Assembly: GCA_963773745.1 (NCBI GenBank)
Contig: CAVZCL010000005.1
Location: 2,046,001-2,110,000 of the forward strand
Source of the DNA: UBA5069 sp963773745
Lineage (GTDB): Bacteria > Chloroflexota > Anaerolineae > Caldilineales > Caldilineaceae
Direction: 5' to 3'
Length of the DNA: 64,000 nucleotides
Below are positions 63,603 through 64,000 of this stretch, piece after piece. Each line of letters begins with the position of its first letter. Position 1 is the first letter of the stretch. A program made the position numbers and the translations under genes. The notes under the pieces were generated by a model, which worked only from the letters and a program-made list of their open reading frames with translations, was not told the origin of the DNA and did not search any database.

Positions 63603-63797
63603 ATGCAACCGTTGGCAGGAATGCAAAACATCTCCACACAACCGCAGATTCGCATGTCGAGCAGCCTGAATCAGGCCGCTCTACTTCGCTTTGCCACCAC
63701 CCCGCGCACATTTGGGCGCGGGTTTTCTTTTGCCTTTGGCAGCTATTGGTATTACAGCTATTTTACCACTTTGTCGCCATCCAGCGCAGCGAGGTAA
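63603..63797 (+). CDS. Aromatic-rich leader peptide of the aroH attenuator
   Basis: A frame of 64 codons (ATG 63603 with GGTGGA nine bases upstream; ATG 63654 or 63621 are other possibilities). Its end has ten aromatic codons in the eighteen from 63711 to 63764: five Phe, four Tyr, one Trp (FSFAFG, then SYWYYSYF). The stop is at 63795-63797, just after the RNA segment that can pair with the terminator. This is the layout of a translation-coupled transcription attenuator, like those of pheA and trp operons in Proteobacteria. Whether it is translated is inferred. Confidence 0.6.
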   Translation: MQPLAGMQNISTQPQIRMSSSLNQAALLRFATTPRTFGRGFSFAFGSYWYYSYFTTLSPSSAAR

Positions 63798-63856
63798 GTG
63801 CCGACCGGTCAATGACCGTCACAGGGACTCCACGAGGGCGAGGGGATGGCGACAAA
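63770..63856 (+). promoter_or_regulatory. Antiterminator pair competing with the aroH terminator
   Basis: 13 bases at 63770-63782 (inside the last leader codons) are perfectly complementary to 63844-63856, which contain part of the terminator stem and its loop. Forming this pair prevents the terminator. Confidence 0.7.
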
Positions 63857-63872
63857 CCCCGCCCTCTTTTTT
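63834..63872 (+). terminator. Intrinsic terminator in the aroH leader
   Basis: GAGGGC plus GGGG pair with CCCC plus GCCCTC (two-base bulge), followed by six T at 63867-63872. It stands 61 bases before the aroH ATG. Confidence 0.85.
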
Positions 63873-63933
63873 GTGCCTTGAATTCATGCGCTGCACAGTC
63901 AGCGCGCCAGTAACGATGATGCAGGAGCGGCAA

Positions 63934-64000
63934 ATGAAGGTCTGTCGAGGTGTGCGCGGCGCGACGACGGTGACGCAGGTGGACAGGGAGAGCGTGCTCG
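63934..64000 (+). CDS. aroH: Chorismate mutase AroH, start only (cut by window edge)
   Basis: 22 codons visible from ATG 63934 with GGAG upstream. The opening VCRGVRGATTVTQVDRESVL matches the N-terminus of AroH-type chorismate mutases (RGIRGATTV in B. subtilis). The enzyme turns chorismate to prephenate, precursor of Phe and Tyr. Downstream genes are beyond the window, so an operon with other aromatic genes is likely but unseen. Confidence 0.8.
   Translation, partial: MKVCRGVRGATTVTQVDRESVL

Noticed and set aside
63770..63872. T-box or other known riboswitch in front of aroH
   Set aside because: No T-box sequence (AGGGTGG-type) or known aptamer was seen; the aromatic-codon frame and the alternative pairing explain the structure better.

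Overview
The window is a high-GC bacterial chromosome segment that looks like Chloroflexota of the Caldilineae/Anaerolineae type. The support is indirect: three ABC lipoproteins share the Ala/Pro-rich linker after an LAAC lipobox that is common in that phylum, there is a mevalonate-pathway diphosphomevalonate decarboxylase, a bacterial RIO kinase and a solo Dam methylase, and several families of long palindromic repeats sit between genes. No transposase, integrase, CRISPR array, rRNA or tRNA was recognised.

Layout. 1-1801: HflX GTPase (runs off the left edge) and a small RuvC-like protein. 1898-5221: a 218-bp palindrome, then an 814-residue polymorphic-toxin-like protein followed by a broken, possibly immunity-type, small gene. 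5358-7742: threonine degradation (kbl, tdh). 7739-13029: a rightward run of small enzymes (double GNAT, drug exporter, Dam, two-domain VOC protein, PNPOx-like protein, GNAT), closed by a strong bidirectional terminator. 13104-17022: peptide ABC transporter (two permeases and a binding protein whose fold is circularly permuted). 17296-21201: GlgX, a DUF1653/toroid fusion and a thioesterase. 21706-22722: RIO kinase. 30683 down to 22827: a seven-gene leftward locus of split Dak-type kinase, sugar-type ABC importer and hydroxyacid dehydrogenase, substrate unknown. 38430 down to 30971: antiporter, serine dehydratase, peptidase T, diphosphomevalonate decarboxylase, a small protein and a threonine dehydratase. 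39068-39820: cold-shock protein and SlyD. 40360-45535: alpha-galactoside uptake and MelA. 45664-50176: a small basic-tailed protein under an unusual promoter, a Gfo/Idh oxidoreductase and two glycosyltransferases. 50470-58683: coiled-coil protein, SelB and two membrane glycosyltransferases. 59042-63390: duplicated aldo/keto reductases, double thioredoxin, L-rhamnose isomerase. 63522-64000: a promoter, an aromatic-rich leader peptide, a terminator/antiterminator and the start of aroH.

The genes describe a heterotroph that imports peptides and sugars (alpha-galactosides, an unidentified triose/tetrose-like substrate, probably rhamnose) and degrades threonine and serine. The most notable signals are the aromatic leader-peptide attenuator before aroH, the circularly permuted peptide-binding protein, the toxin-like protein with a damaged neighbour, the palindrome families with arms that match each other better than they match other copies, and a promoter studded with CTCGAG sites.

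Caution: about a dozen single-base frame breaks interrupt otherwise well conserved genes. Their number and spread suggest consensus sequence errors rather than decay, so coordinates of the interrupted genes cover the whole reconstructed reading.
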